Assembly: GCF_006065315.1 (NCBI RefSeq)
Contig: NZ_CP040749.1
Coordinates: forward strand, 496,001-560,000
Reading direction: 5' to 3'
From: Aureibaculum algae
GTDB taxonomy: Bacteria > Bacteroidota > Bacteroidia > Flavobacteriales > Flavobacteriaceae
Length of the DNA stretch: 64,000 nucleotides
Numbering within the stretch: position 1 is the stretch's first letter; every line of letters begins with the position of its first letter. The notes below the pieces were generated by a model. It had not been told where the DNA came from, ran no database searches, and saw only the letters and a list, made by a program, of their open reading frames with translations. A program made the position numbers and the translations under genes. Below are positions 55,143-63,046 of this stretch, one piece after another.

Positions 55143-56390
55143 ATGGCACAAAATAAATTTGACATATACGTTTACGCACATTGGCAACCCATGGTTGAGC
55201 CAGAAGTGATTGGTATCCTTTCTGCACATTTTGGTAAAGGGAAAAAAGCCTTTAGTTTTGCGTATGATAAAAAATGGCTAAGGTCAAAGAACAGAATGTT
55301 GATAGATCCTGATATTCAATTTTTCTCAGGACCACAATACCCTAATAATAAAGAGAATTTTGGTATTTTTCTAGACAGTATGCCCGATACTTGGGGGAAA
55401 ACATTAATGAGACGGAGAACCGCTCAAGACGCTAAAGAAAAACAAGAAAATCCTCGAACGCTTTATGAAATAGATTTTTTATTGGGAGTCTATGATGAAA
55501 GTAGGATGGGGGCATTTCGCTTTAAAACTGATCCAAATGGTCCTTTTCTTGATGATGATGAACATAGTCCAACACCACCTTGGTCATCAATTAAAGAATT
55601 GCAGGCAGCAGCTGACGCTTTTGAAAGTGGCAATAATAATGAGATTAAAAAATGGTTGGCAATTTTGATGGCACCAGGGTCATCTCTAGGAGGTGCTAGA
55701 CCAAAAGCCAATATTATTGATGATGATAAAAATCTTTGGATTGCTAAATTCCCTTCTAAAAATGATGCCATTGATAAGGCAGCTTGGGAATACCTCGTTT
55801 ATCAATTGGCAATAGATGCAGGCATTTCAATGTCACCTTCTAAAATTGAAAAAATTTCGGGAAAGTATCATACTTTTTTTACAAAGCGTTTTGATCGTGA
55901 CAAGGGGGAGCGAATTCATTTTGCGTCCGCCATGACCATGACTGGTAATACAGAAGAAATAATTAGAGATCGGCCTGCCAGTTATCTGGAAATTGCAGAA
56001 TTTATTCAAAATTATGGAACCGATATTGATGTCAATTTAGCTCAGCTTTGGAGACGGATAGTTCTTAATATTGCTATTTCAAATACAGACGACCATTTAC
56101 GGAATCATGGATTTCTTTTAACAGAGAAAGGATGGATTCTCTCTCCGGCATATGACATAAACCCTTCGATTGATAAAGATGGACTGGCACTTAATATAGA
56201 TATGGATAATAATGCGTTGGATTTTGATTTAGCTAAAAGTGTAGGCGAGTACTTTAGATTGGATAAAGGTCAAATGAAAGGAATCTATGATGAAGTTTTA
56301 AATGCAGTAAGCAATTGGACAAATGTGGCCATTAAAATAGGCATATCAACTAAAGAAATTGAATTAATGGAATCGGCATTTAAATTCTAA
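55143..56390 (+). CDS. hipA: HipA-like serine/threonine kinase toxin
   Basis: This 415-residue protein has an N-terminal subdomain with FGIFLDSMPDTWGKTLMRRR, the glycine-rich block GSSLGGARPKANI, KFPSKND with the ATP-binding lysine, FFTKRFDRDKG and the catalytic loop at Asn314-His318 (NTDDHLRNHGF), then the metal-binding SPAYDINPS. HipA kinases phosphorylate aminoacyl-tRNA synthetases such as GltX and induce dormancy. The motif set is complete, so the toxin may be active. It is flanked by two copies of the DnaC-like gene end, indicating arrival as a cargo unit. Confidence 0.93.
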   Translation: MAQNKFDIYVYAHWQPMVEPEVIGILSAHFGKGKKAFSFAYDKKWLRSKNRMLIDPDIQFFSGPQYPNNKENFGIFLDSMPDTWGKTLMRRRTAQDAKEKQENPRTLYEIDFLLGVYDESRMGAFRFKTDPNGPFLDDDEHSPTPPWSSIKELQAAADAFESGNNNEIKKWLAILMAPGSSLGGARPKANIIDDDKNLWIAKFPSKNDAIDKAAWEYLVYQLAIDAGISMSPSKIEKISGKYHTFFTKRFDRDKGERIHFASAMTMTGNTEEIIRDRPASYLEIAEFIQNYGTDIDVNLAQLWRRIVLNIAISNTDDHLRNHGFLLTEKGWILSPAYDINPSIDKDGLALNIDMDNNALDFDLAKSVGEYFRLDKGQMKGIYDEVLNAVSNWTNVAIKIGISTKEIELMESAFKF

Positions 56391-56418
56391 GAAGTATTAT
56401 TTTAGTTTAAGTATAATC

Positions 56419-56580
56419 CGATATGATTTATGGATTTCACACAAAACAATTACCCATGCTACAACAAATCAGAATGCTCAAGAGTTGGAAGAATGGTATG
56501 GCAATCGGGTACGTTCTAGAATGAGGCAATTGTTTAACTTGGTGGCTTTTGATAAGGGGAGTATTGATAAACGTCAATAA
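56419..56580 (+). pseudogene. Duplicated 3' end of the DnaC-like ATPase gene
   Basis: Read from CGA at 56,419 this gives RYDLWISHKTITHATTNQ, then NAQELEEWYGNRVRSRMRQL and a stop at 56,578-56,580. It matches the last 54 codons of the gene at 54,123-54,779 with few amino-acid changes, although the bases differ at many silent positions. There is no start codon or Walker motif. Because the two copies have diverged, the second came from a related element rather than from a fresh tandem duplication. It brackets hipBA on the right. Confidence 0.85.
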
Positions 56581-56707
56581 TTCATTTTTAGCGTTTAATT
56601 AAACGACCATATAGACACACTTCAATAAATAGTCAATATTTAAGAAATATTTGGTATATTTATGTGTTAAATAAATAAGTTTAATTTTATACAGTTAATT
56701 ATACCCT

Positions 56708-57424
56708 ATGATTTTTGGATATGCAAGAAAAAGCACAGACAGTCAAAAACTGCATCTTCAAGTTGATGCTCTGTTAAAATATGGGGTGATAGAAAAGAAC
56801 ATTTATTGCGATAGCATTTCAGGTTCTAAAGTTGAAAGGGAAAATTTAAATTTGCTTCTATCTAAAGTCAGGGAAGGTGACACGATTGTAACTTGGAAAA
56901 TGGGTAGGATGGCAAGAAGTGTATCTCATATGCTAAAATTGATGAGTAATTTTAAAGAGAATGGAGTCCAGTTTGTAAGTATCCAAGAACCATTTATAGA
57001 TACAACATCTTCTTATGGCAAGTTTGTTTATACCCTTTTTAGTGCTGTTGCAGAATTAGAAAGAGATATATTAATTGAAAGAACAGTTGCTGGACAAGAA
57101 AGTGCAAGACGCAGAGGCGTTAAATTCGGAAGAAAAAAAGGGCTGTCCAAGGAAGCACAAAAAAAGGCACGATTAGCGAAAGAGTATTATTGTGATGAAT
57201 CTAAAGGCTTAACAATAAAAGAAATAATGAAGCTTCTTGATATAAAGTCAAAACCAACACTTTATAGTTACTTACAATATATGGGTCGTAGAAATTGCAA
57301 AACCTGTGAAGTTATGTTTTGGGATAAATTGCAAACAGTTGACAATTCATATTGTGATAAACATAAAGATGATAAAAAAGAGGCGGAATTTTTGAAAAAA
57401 CTTGAATCTCCAATTAATAAATAG
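56708..57424 (+). CDS. Serine recombinase (resolvase/invertase family)
   Basis: This 238-residue protein has the resolvase catalytic domain from the start (IFGYARKSTDSQ, catalytic Ser9), then DTIVTWKMGRMARS and GKFVYTLFSAVAELERDIL. A recombinase hinge and helix-turn-helix follow (GRKKGLSKEAQKKARLAK, TIKEIMKLLDI). The C-terminus adds a small cysteine/histidine cluster (CKTCEVMFW and YCDKHKDD) that resembles a zinc ribbon and is not usual for short resolvases. It could invert or resolve DNA within the island. No recombination site pair is evident beside it. Confidence 0.9.
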   Translation: MIFGYARKSTDSQKLHLQVDALLKYGVIEKNIYCDSISGSKVERENLNLLLSKVREGDTIVTWKMGRMARSVSHMLKLMSNFKENGVQFVSIQEPFIDTTSSYGKFVYTLFSAVAELERDILIERTVAGQESARRRGVKFGRKKGLSKEAQKKARLAKEYYCDESKGLTIKEIMKLLDIKSKPTLYSYLQYMGRRNCKTCEVMFWDKLQTVDNSYCDKHKDDKKEAEFLKKLESPINK

Positions 57425-57427
57425 CAC

Positions 57428-57455
57428 CTAATTCCAGTTGAATTAGCTTTTTTTT
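57428..57455 (+). terminator. Rho-independent terminator after the resolvase gene
   Basis: CTAATTC (57,428-57,434) pairs with GAATTAG (57,440-57,446) around CAGTT, followed directly by C and a run of eight T. Confidence 0.88.
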
Positions 57456-57662
57456 GCTTTTGATTTGAGAATCGGATTATCTCTTAAAATTTCATTAGTT
57501 TTTTTCATATCTATAAAAATATATTTATTTTAAGTATCATCTATAAAATCGCATCTTCTTTTGTAATTAACAACTTTATCATTTCTTTCTTTTTATACTT
57601 TTTAACAAATTTAGACTCCATAATACTTCAACAGAGCCCTTATTAATTAGCTTTATAATTAT

Positions 57663-57722
57663 CCGTTACTTAACGGTTAATAAACGTTTACAAATGTTTA
57701 CAAACGGATACAAATGTTTAAC
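57663..57722. repeat. Palindrome plus four 10-bp tandem units upstream of the recombinase
   Basis: CCGTTA-CT-TAACGG (57,663-57,676) is a 14-bp palindrome. Seven bases later four consecutive 10-base units follow: AACGTTTACA, AATGTTTACA, AACGGATACA, AATGTTTAAC (57,683-57,722). The period equals one helical turn, so a protein could bind all units on one face. The array ends 54 bases before the recombinase start at 57,777 and is the main content of the 352-base gap after the resolvase. Arm-type recombinase sites or an operator are possible. Confidence 0.7.
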
Positions 57723-57776
57723 ATGCTTTATTTGATGTTTAATATTTTATTTTGGCTACATAAAAAACAATTGACA

Positions 57777-58874
57777 ATGGGCACTCCTATTATTTATGAA
57801 CCTTTAAAAAATGCCAAACGCATAAAAATTTTTATTCCATATGAATTGTATGAAATTAGAAAAGCATTTAAAAGCCTGAATTCAACCTATTGGCATCCGA
57901 GTCAAAAACTATGGTCTATTATAAACACCCAAGAAAACATGGCATTAGTAAAACGCACATTTAAAGGGGACTTTACAATTAGTGTTGAAAAACCATTCGT
58001 ACCCATAAAAACCACCAGATTAAACGAGAAAGCTATTGATACGCTTTTAGAATTAGAAAAGACATTAGTTTTAAAGCATTATGGGCAGTCAACCATAAAT
58101 AATTATAAAAAAATGCTTTCTGTTTTTTTGACAAAATTTATGCATCAAGACCTTAAAAGTATAAGTAAAATACAAATAGAACAATTTATATACGAACTTA
58201 TAAAACTCAATAATATTAGTGAAAGTTATCAAAATCAATTGATTAACGCTATAAAGGCATATTATGAGCATGTATTGGGTTTACCAAGAGAATATTATGA
58301 TATACAACGCCCTAAAAAGAGTCAAAATATACCGAACGTTTTAAGTCAGGAAGAAGTTTTAAAAATACTACAACACCATAAAAACATTAAACACAAGGCT
58401 ATATTATGGACAATTTATAGTGCTGGATTACGAATTTCTGAATTGATTAATTTACGAATAGCTGATGTACATTCTGATGAAGGCTACTTATTTATAAAGG
58501 ACAGCAAAGGTAAAAAAGACCACAAAACTATATTATCAGATCATTTAGTAGTATTATTGAGAAAATACTACAAATTGCACAAACCATCGTATTGGTTATT
58601 TGAAGGACAAACTGGTGGTAAGTACAGTACTACGAGTATCAGAAATATTTTAAGAACAGCAATTAAGGAAACAGATTCAAATCCATGGGCAACGGTTCAT
58701 ACTCTACGACATTCATTTGCAACACACTGTATAGAAAACAATATGAATTTAAGACATTTACAAAACATGTTGGGACATAATTCACCCAAAACCACCGAAT
58801 TATATACCAAAACCATACAAATAAACAATAAAAATATCAGTAGCCCAATAGATAATTTGCTTAAAAAACTTTAA
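57777..58874 (+). CDS. XerC/D-like tyrosine recombinase of the cassette array
   Basis: I take the start at 57,777 (MGTPIIYEPLKNAKRIKIFI), giving 365 residues. An ATG 21 codons earlier lies within the tandem repeats. An unusual N-terminal domain of about 70 residues (YWHPSQKLWSII) precedes the SAM-like core-binding domain. The catalytic residues are complete: Arg219 (AGLRISELI), His308 and Arg311 (HTLRHSFATH), His334 (LGHNSPKTT) and Tyr343 (LYTKT). I do not see the extra helix patch before the H-x-x-R box that marks integron IntI proteins. The genes behind it are arranged as cassettes. Confidence 0.92.
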   Translation: MGTPIIYEPLKNAKRIKIFIPYELYEIRKAFKSLNSTYWHPSQKLWSIINTQENMALVKRTFKGDFTISVEKPFVPIKTTRLNEKAIDTLLELEKTLVLKHYGQSTINNYKKMLSVFLTKFMHQDLKSISKIQIEQFIYELIKLNNISESYQNQLINAIKAYYEHVLGLPREYYDIQRPKKSQNIPNVLSQEEVLKILQHHKNIKHKAILWTIYSAGLRISELINLRIADVHSDEGYLFIKDSKGKKDHKTILSDHLVVLLRKYYKLHKPSYWLFEGQTGGKYSTTSIRNILRTAIKETDSNPWATVHTLRHSFATHCIENNMNLRHLQNMLGHNSPKTTELYTKTIQINNKNISSPIDNLLKKL

Positions 58875-58927
58875 CTTGCAGACATATACGATATAACCAC
58901 AATAGGGTTATACATATGTTGCCCACA
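58868..58927. repeat. First cassette boundary: hairpin plus GTTG box (attI- or attC-like)
   Basis: Directly at the recombinase stop codon, CATATACGATATAACC (58,883-58,898) can pair with GGTTATACATATG (58,906-58,918). The right end continues as GTTGCCCACA (58,918-58,927). That box is the exact reverse complement of TGTGGGCAAC at 59,545-59,554, the box that opens the palindrome behind the first cassette gene. By integron logic this is the insertion point of the first cassette. Confidence 0.65.
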
Positions 58928-58949
58928 ATTAACGAAAACCCGAACTGAA

Positions 58950-59531
58950 TTGAAAAACCTGAACTTTGAAACGATATTAAAAGATGCGGAAAAATTCATC
59001 CTAACTGAAAACAACTCTTATATCCAAACTTATACAGAATTCATAAAATATTTTGACAAAATAAAAGATGGAGATATAAATGAACATAATTTGGTAATCG
59101 CAAGTCATTTCGTTTATGGTTGGATGCCAACAATAATCCACCTGAATTTGGAACAAAAAGACAAAGTTTTGTTTTTATTAAATGCTGTGAAAAGTGGACA
59201 CATTTTGACCGAAAACGAAATCGGAATTTTAAAAAAATCAATAAACAATTCTTTGGTTGGACTTTCTAAACTATTACATTTTATCAATCCGAGAGATTAT
59301 GCGATTTGGGACAGTCGAATTTTTAGATATTTAACAGAAAAGAAAAGTAGTTACGGCATTGATAGTCCAAAACTCTATCTTGACTATCTAAACGGAATTA
59401 AAAATATAGCGGAAAATAAAGATTACGGTAAATTGCACGATTTGATTTCTCGAAATTTTGAATATGACATATATCCAACAAGAGCAATTGAAATCACAAT
59501 GTTTGAGACTGACCGAAATAGACAAAGCTGA
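58950..59531 (+). CDS. Cassette gene 1, unknown protein
   Basis: This 193-residue soluble protein is read from a TTG start (no ATG fits the N-terminus LKNLNFETILKDAEKF). It is mainly helical. The most conserved-looking segment is LLHFINPRDYAIWDSRIFRY, a 'His-Phe-x-x-Pro ... Ile-Trp-Asp-Ser-Arg' phrase that I have the impression recurs in accessory proteins of unknown function. It has no membrane segment or enzyme motif. It fills a cassette of about 640 bases between complementary boundary boxes. Confidence 0.7.
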   Translation: MKNLNFETILKDAEKFILTENNSYIQTYTEFIKYFDKIKDGDINEHNLVIASHFVYGWMPTIIHLNLEQKDKVLFLLNAVKSGHILTENEIGILKKSINNSLVGLSKLLHFINPRDYAIWDSRIFRYLTEKKSSYGIDSPKLYLDYLNGIKNIAENKDYGKLHDLISRNFEYDIYPTRAIEITMFETDRNRQS

Positions 59532-59544
59532 ATAAAAAAATAAC

Positions 59545-59683
59545 TGTGGGCAACACCGTGTATATTTTATTGCTTGGTTTTAGCCTACTTACGAAAATCC
59601 TCGCGGATTTTCTATTCGGTTTTTATTTACTAAATTAGTTGTTTAAATCACGCAACAAAGCATACACAAACACGTTGTAAACC
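59545..59683. repeat. attC-like palindrome 1, behind cassette gene 1
   Basis: The left box TGTGGGCAAC (59,545-59,554) is the exact reverse complement of the cassette's left edge at 58,918-58,927. Inner arms 59,558-59,582 (GTGTATATTTTATTGC...) and 59,643-59,667 (...CAACAAAGCATACAC) pair at about 19 of 25 positions. A small perfect hairpin GAAAATCC-TCGC-GGATTTTC stands in the middle. The right end GTTGTAAACC (59,674-59,683) is the edge of the next cassette. The arms are unequal in length, as in integron attC sites. Confidence 0.7.
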
Positions 59684-59723
59684 ATTAAAAAGGGTTAAGT
59701 AGGATGGGTAAAGAAAGAAAGGA

Positions 59724-60281
59724 ATGAAAGGAATATTACATATAAAGCTGTTTGAATATCTAATAGAAACTGATGGTGCTTTTGGACATGTTGAATTAAG
59801 AAGTTTTCTTTTGAAAAATTTTAAGAATGTAGAGACCGAAAGAAGCAGGATTGAAATGAGTAGATTTTTAAAACTATTAGTTTCGGAAAATTATATTGAG
59901 TATGTGAACAAGCCAACTACTACTGGAATTGAATTGTATATTGAAAACGGGGGATTTATACCTTCAGATAAAATTTCTGCAATTGTTAGAATCAAACCTA
60001 AAGCGATTGAATTATATAATGCTCATATCGTAAATAGAAAAAATTTAAATGGCGTGAATAAGACAATAATTATTAGTTTAATTGCTGTGTCAGCTTCTAT
60101 TTTTGGACTTTTTTATCCAAAAAATCAAGCAATTGAAAAAAACGAATTTATAATAAAAGTGTATGACTCGATTATAAAATCTAACTTATACCTAAAAGAT
60201 GAGAATGACCAGTTGCGATTAAAAAAAGAAGGATTAGAACAAAAATACAAAGACACGTTGCAAACCGCATCAGATATTTAA
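59724..60281 (+). CDS. Cassette gene 2, unknown membrane-anchored protein
   Basis: This 185-residue protein has an N-terminal part that looks like a winged helix (HIKLFEYLIETDGAFGHVEL, IEMSRFLKLLVSENYIEYVN). A single transmembrane segment lies at about residues 113-129 (TIIISLIAVSASIFGLF), followed by a coiled-coil-prone tail (LKDENDQLRLKKEGLEQKYK). I do not recognise the family. Membrane-tethered small proteins of this shape are frequent among accessory and defence genes. It occupies a cassette of about 800 bases. Confidence 0.65.
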   Translation: MKGILHIKLFEYLIETDGAFGHVELRSFLLKNFKNVETERSRIEMSRFLKLLVSENYIEYVNKPTTTGIELYIENGGFIPSDKISAIVRIKPKAIELYNAHIVNRKNLNGVNKTIIISLIAVSASIFGLFYPKNQAIEKNEFIIKVYDSIIKSNLYLKDENDQLRLKKEGLEQKYKDTLQTASDI

Positions 60282-60371
60282 AAGGAAGAAATTCTAGGAA
60301 TAAATAATAATCAATAAACTTGAAAATTTTATCTATTTTAGAATCATCAAACTCTGAAAAACGCATGGCAC

Positions 60372-60479
60372 ACCAACGTTTTACAACAAAGTATAAAGCT
60401 AATACGCCAATACAATGTTTAGTTTATGGAAGTAACTTCTTTTATTTGGCGTACTATCCTTATACCAACGTTGGGCAAC
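60372..60479. repeat. attC-like palindrome 2, behind cassette gene 2
   Basis: The box GTTTTACAAC (60,378-60,387) is the reverse complement, at 9 of 10 bases, of this cassette's left edge GTTGTAAACC (59,674-59,683). Inner arms GTATAAAGCTAATACGCCAA (60,391-60,410) and TTGGCGTACTATCCTTATAC (60,446-60,465) pair at 17 of 20 positions. The site ends in GTTGGGCAAC (60,470-60,479), which contains GTTGGGC, an exact match to the integron R' consensus GTTRRRY. The 94-codon frame over this region is not a gene. Confidence 0.78.
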
Positions 60480-60607
60480 ATACAAGGAAAGCCAACGCAC
60501 TAACAGCACATTTGGTTTTTGCCGACAAAAAAGTCAACGCTGAAAAAACAAAAAGAGCTGTTTTTTGCCAACGCTCTGACAACAATGGACAAAATGCATT
60601 TTAAAAA

Positions 60608-62752
60608 ATGATAACTAAGCTTAATAACCTCACTCTCAAGTCTTTTGTTGGTTACACAAACCCCAATGATTTACTTTTTCGTGCAAAAAACATTCTATTC
60701 GGTTACAATGGAAAAGGAAAAAGTTCTATTGCTATTGGCATTAAAGATGAATTTCTAAAAGACTTAACCAAGAAGCCTGAGAATCTTAGAATTTTTGATA
60801 GAGATTACATTTCAAATTCATTATTGATTGAAAATTCGGACGGAAAAATTAAAGGTGTTGAGGCAAGTTTTGGTAAAGGTGGCGTTGATATAGAAAACAA
60901 GATTAAGGAACTTCAGAAGTTAATTATCAAAGAAGATGAAATTGGTAATCTTGACACAGGCATTGCCAAATTACGCAAAGAAATTAGAACTGAAATAGAC
61001 AAAATTCACGATAGACGAAAAGGCGAAGCTAATATTCAAAGAAAGTCCAAAGAAGAATCTGTTAAACGAGTAATTGAACTTTATAAAAAGGATTTTCAGG
61101 ATGCTAAAAAAATTGAAGTGGATGAAGATAAATTGATAAAGATTAATGGCGACAATGCAATTGAAAAACAAATTTCACAAAATGAGAATTTAAAACCATT
61201 AAACTTCTCAAAAATTCAAACACCTTTAATTGAAAAAGTAAAAGTAATCTTCAAAGAAAAATTTGGAGAAGATATTTCAATCCCCGAATTTGAAGTTGTT
61301 CAATGGATTGAATCAGGACTAAAACTTCACAAAGAAGGTGATAACTGCAAGTTCTGTGATAGCAAGTTAGATTTTTCAGATGTTAAGTTGAAAATAGCGG
61401 AATACAAAGAAAATAAAAGACATAAGGCAACTGAGAAACTAAAACAACTAAGAGAACAGCTTCAAAGCCTTTTGGATAGTATTAGAATTATTGAGAAAGA
61501 ATCCAAAACTTATTCTACAAATATTGGCAATGAGGTTGAGCAACGTTTTACTGCAATAACCGAAAAGAAAAGCACTATAGACTCTCTTATAACTTCGTGT
61601 CAATCGAAGATTGATAACATTGAAATTCAAGAAAATTTCGATTTTGAACTTTTAGAAGAAACCTCGAAAGGGATTGAAGAATCAATATCAACTATCGCTA
61701 AAACTAAAAATGAACAATTATCGGAGTTAAGAAAGAAGCAAAACAATCTAACCACTTTAGTAAAAGGTGCAATTGGCTTGGAAATACTAAAATCAGCCAC
61801 TATAAAAGATAAGCTAAAGGAGATTAAAGTCAAGGAAGTTGAATTAAAGGAAAAGCGTGAGAGCAACAAGAAGAAGCAACAAGAAATTCAAGATTTAAAG
61901 CAACAAAAAAGTCTAACAAAAGATTTTGCTGATTTTGTTTCGCAAATTCTGAATGACATAAATATATCGCTAAAAGTTACCCTCGATACAGATAACCGCA
62001 ATTATATTATCAAAGGCACCAATGAAAACGCTACGCTAACAATTAAAGACATAAGTGAAGGAGAAAAAAATCTTTTAGCATTGTTGTTTTTCTATTATGA
62101 ACTTTTTGCTGATAGCAAACAGCAGAATATTAAACCAGAAATTGAACTTATCATAGTGGACGACCCAATTTCAAGTATGGATGATTCAAATAAGTTTTAC
62201 ATTTTGGAACTGATGAAAAACCTTTTGGAACTTCAAAATCAGCAGATTTTCGTTATGACCCATACTTGGGACGACTACTGTAATTTATCATATGGTAAGG
62301 ATAACAATCAAACTTTTGCAACTTTTGAAATAAGAAAAAATAATGGAGTAAGTACATTGGCTAAATTGTCAAGTAAAGAAAAACCATATAACTATTTGTT
62401 TAAAGAGATTTATGAATTTTCAAGAAAAAGTGATGAAGATATAAAGACAGAGTGCCAAATTTATCACTATCCAAATGTAATGAGAAGAATTTTTGAAGAA
62501 TGGTATGGATTTAAAATTGGAAGAGATTTGAACTTTACAAGTAATCTTCAAAAGCAAATTGAAAGTCATTTCAGCATTACAAGTAACAACCAAAAAACAA
62601 AACTCGGTTTGTTAATCAAAGTTTGCAATATTCTTTCTCATTCGATAAATGGTTCAATGAATCCTCAAGAAATTCATCAATCCGCAAAATATTTGATGAG
62701 ACTTATTGAAGATAAAGACAAATTACATTTTGACAATATGAAACCACAATAA
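60608..62752 (+). CDS. RloC/PrrC-like AAA ATPase with zinc hook, candidate anticodon nuclease
   Basis: This 714-residue ABC-type ATPase has Walker A at residues 32-40 (GYNGKGKSS), long coiled coils, and a Cys-x-x-Cys zinc hook at Cys247-Cys250 (NCKFCDSKL) between them. Near residue 490 comes the signature ISEGEKNLLALLFF, then Walker B IIVDDPISSMDD. The C-terminal part contains MRRIFEEWYGF (an Arg-x3-Glu) and NILSHSI with a histidine, reminiscent of the Arg-Glu-His triad of PrrC/RloC tRNA anticodon nucleases. A phage-defence role is likely. The nuclease call is tentative. It has its own cassette. Confidence 0.8.
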   Translation: MITKLNNLTLKSFVGYTNPNDLLFRAKNILFGYNGKGKSSIAIGIKDEFLKDLTKKPENLRIFDRDYISNSLLIENSDGKIKGVEASFGKGGVDIENKIKELQKLIIKEDEIGNLDTGIAKLRKEIRTEIDKIHDRRKGEANIQRKSKEESVKRVIELYKKDFQDAKKIEVDEDKLIKINGDNAIEKQISQNENLKPLNFSKIQTPLIEKVKVIFKEKFGEDISIPEFEVVQWIESGLKLHKEGDNCKFCDSKLDFSDVKLKIAEYKENKRHKATEKLKQLREQLQSLLDSIRIIEKESKTYSTNIGNEVEQRFTAITEKKSTIDSLITSCQSKIDNIEIQENFDFELLEETSKGIEESISTIAKTKNEQLSELRKKQNNLTTLVKGAIGLEILKSATIKDKLKEIKVKEVELKEKRESNKKKQQEIQDLKQQKSLTKDFADFVSQILNDINISLKVTLDTDNRNYIIKGTNENATLTIKDISEGEKNLLALLFFYYELFADSKQQNIKPEIELIIVDDPISSMDDSNKFYILELMKNLLELQNQQIFVMTHTWDDYCNLSYGKDNNQTFATFEIRKNNGVSTLAKLSSKEKPYNYLFKEIYEFSRKSDEDIKTECQIYHYPNVMRRIFEEWYGFKIGRDLNFTSNLQKQIESHFSITSNNQKTKLGLLIKVCNILSHSINGSMNPQEIHQSAKYLMRLIEDKDKLHFDNMKPQ

Positions 62753-62880
62753 AGTAATGAAACGACAAGCCCTCACATACAGCCACACACATTGCCAAAC
62801 CTCTCAATCCAACAGCACAAACCAAAGTTTGTCAATAAGTGTGTCTGACCCAACCCTCGGACTGAAAAACAAAAAGTACG

Positions 62881-63015
62881 ATTGCCCAACAATGGCTATA
62901 CCTAATGCGGGCGAAAGTGCTAACATGAAAGTTAATACATCAAATAAACGTTTCGGTAAACGGACAGTAAAGTGCCTTGAAATCCCGCACTACGCATAGC
63001 CGAGCCGTTGGCAAC
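62881..63015. repeat. attC-like palindrome 3, behind the ATPase cassette
   Basis: The box ATTGCCCAAC (62,881-62,890) is the reverse complement, at 9 of 10 bases, of the ATPase cassette's left edge GTTGGGCAAC (60,470-60,479). It contains GCCCAAC, an exact RYYYAAC match. Inner arms GGCTATACCTAATGCGGG (62,894-62,911) and CCCGCACTACGCATAGCC (62,984-63,001) pair at 15 of 18 positions. The right end GTTGGCAAC (63,007-63,015) is the edge of the next cassette. The 294 bases between the ATPase and the next start hold only this site and its lead-in. Confidence 0.78.
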
Positions 63016-63046
63016 AAGCTAAAGAAACACCCGAACATAAATTAAA

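Noticed and set aside
57714..57776. ATG at 57,714 as start of the cassette recombinase
   Set aside because: It lies inside the fourth 10-bp unit of the tandem repeat. The added residues are hydrophobic and unlike the rest of the domain.
57777..58874. Calling the recombinase a classical IntI integron integrase
   Set aside because: I cannot see the extra helical patch before the His-x-x-Arg box, and the protein has a different N-terminal domain. Only the site logic is integron-like.
60320..60604. 94-codon open frame between cassette gene 2 and the ATPase
   Set aside because: It runs across the whole attC-like palindrome 2 and has no recognisable protein pattern. The DNA there is explained by the inverted arms.
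62757..62999. 80-codon open frame behind the ATPase gene
   Set aside because: It covers attC-like palindrome 3, its composition (Ser, Thr, Asn-rich, no fold) is not protein-like, and it ends in the right arm.
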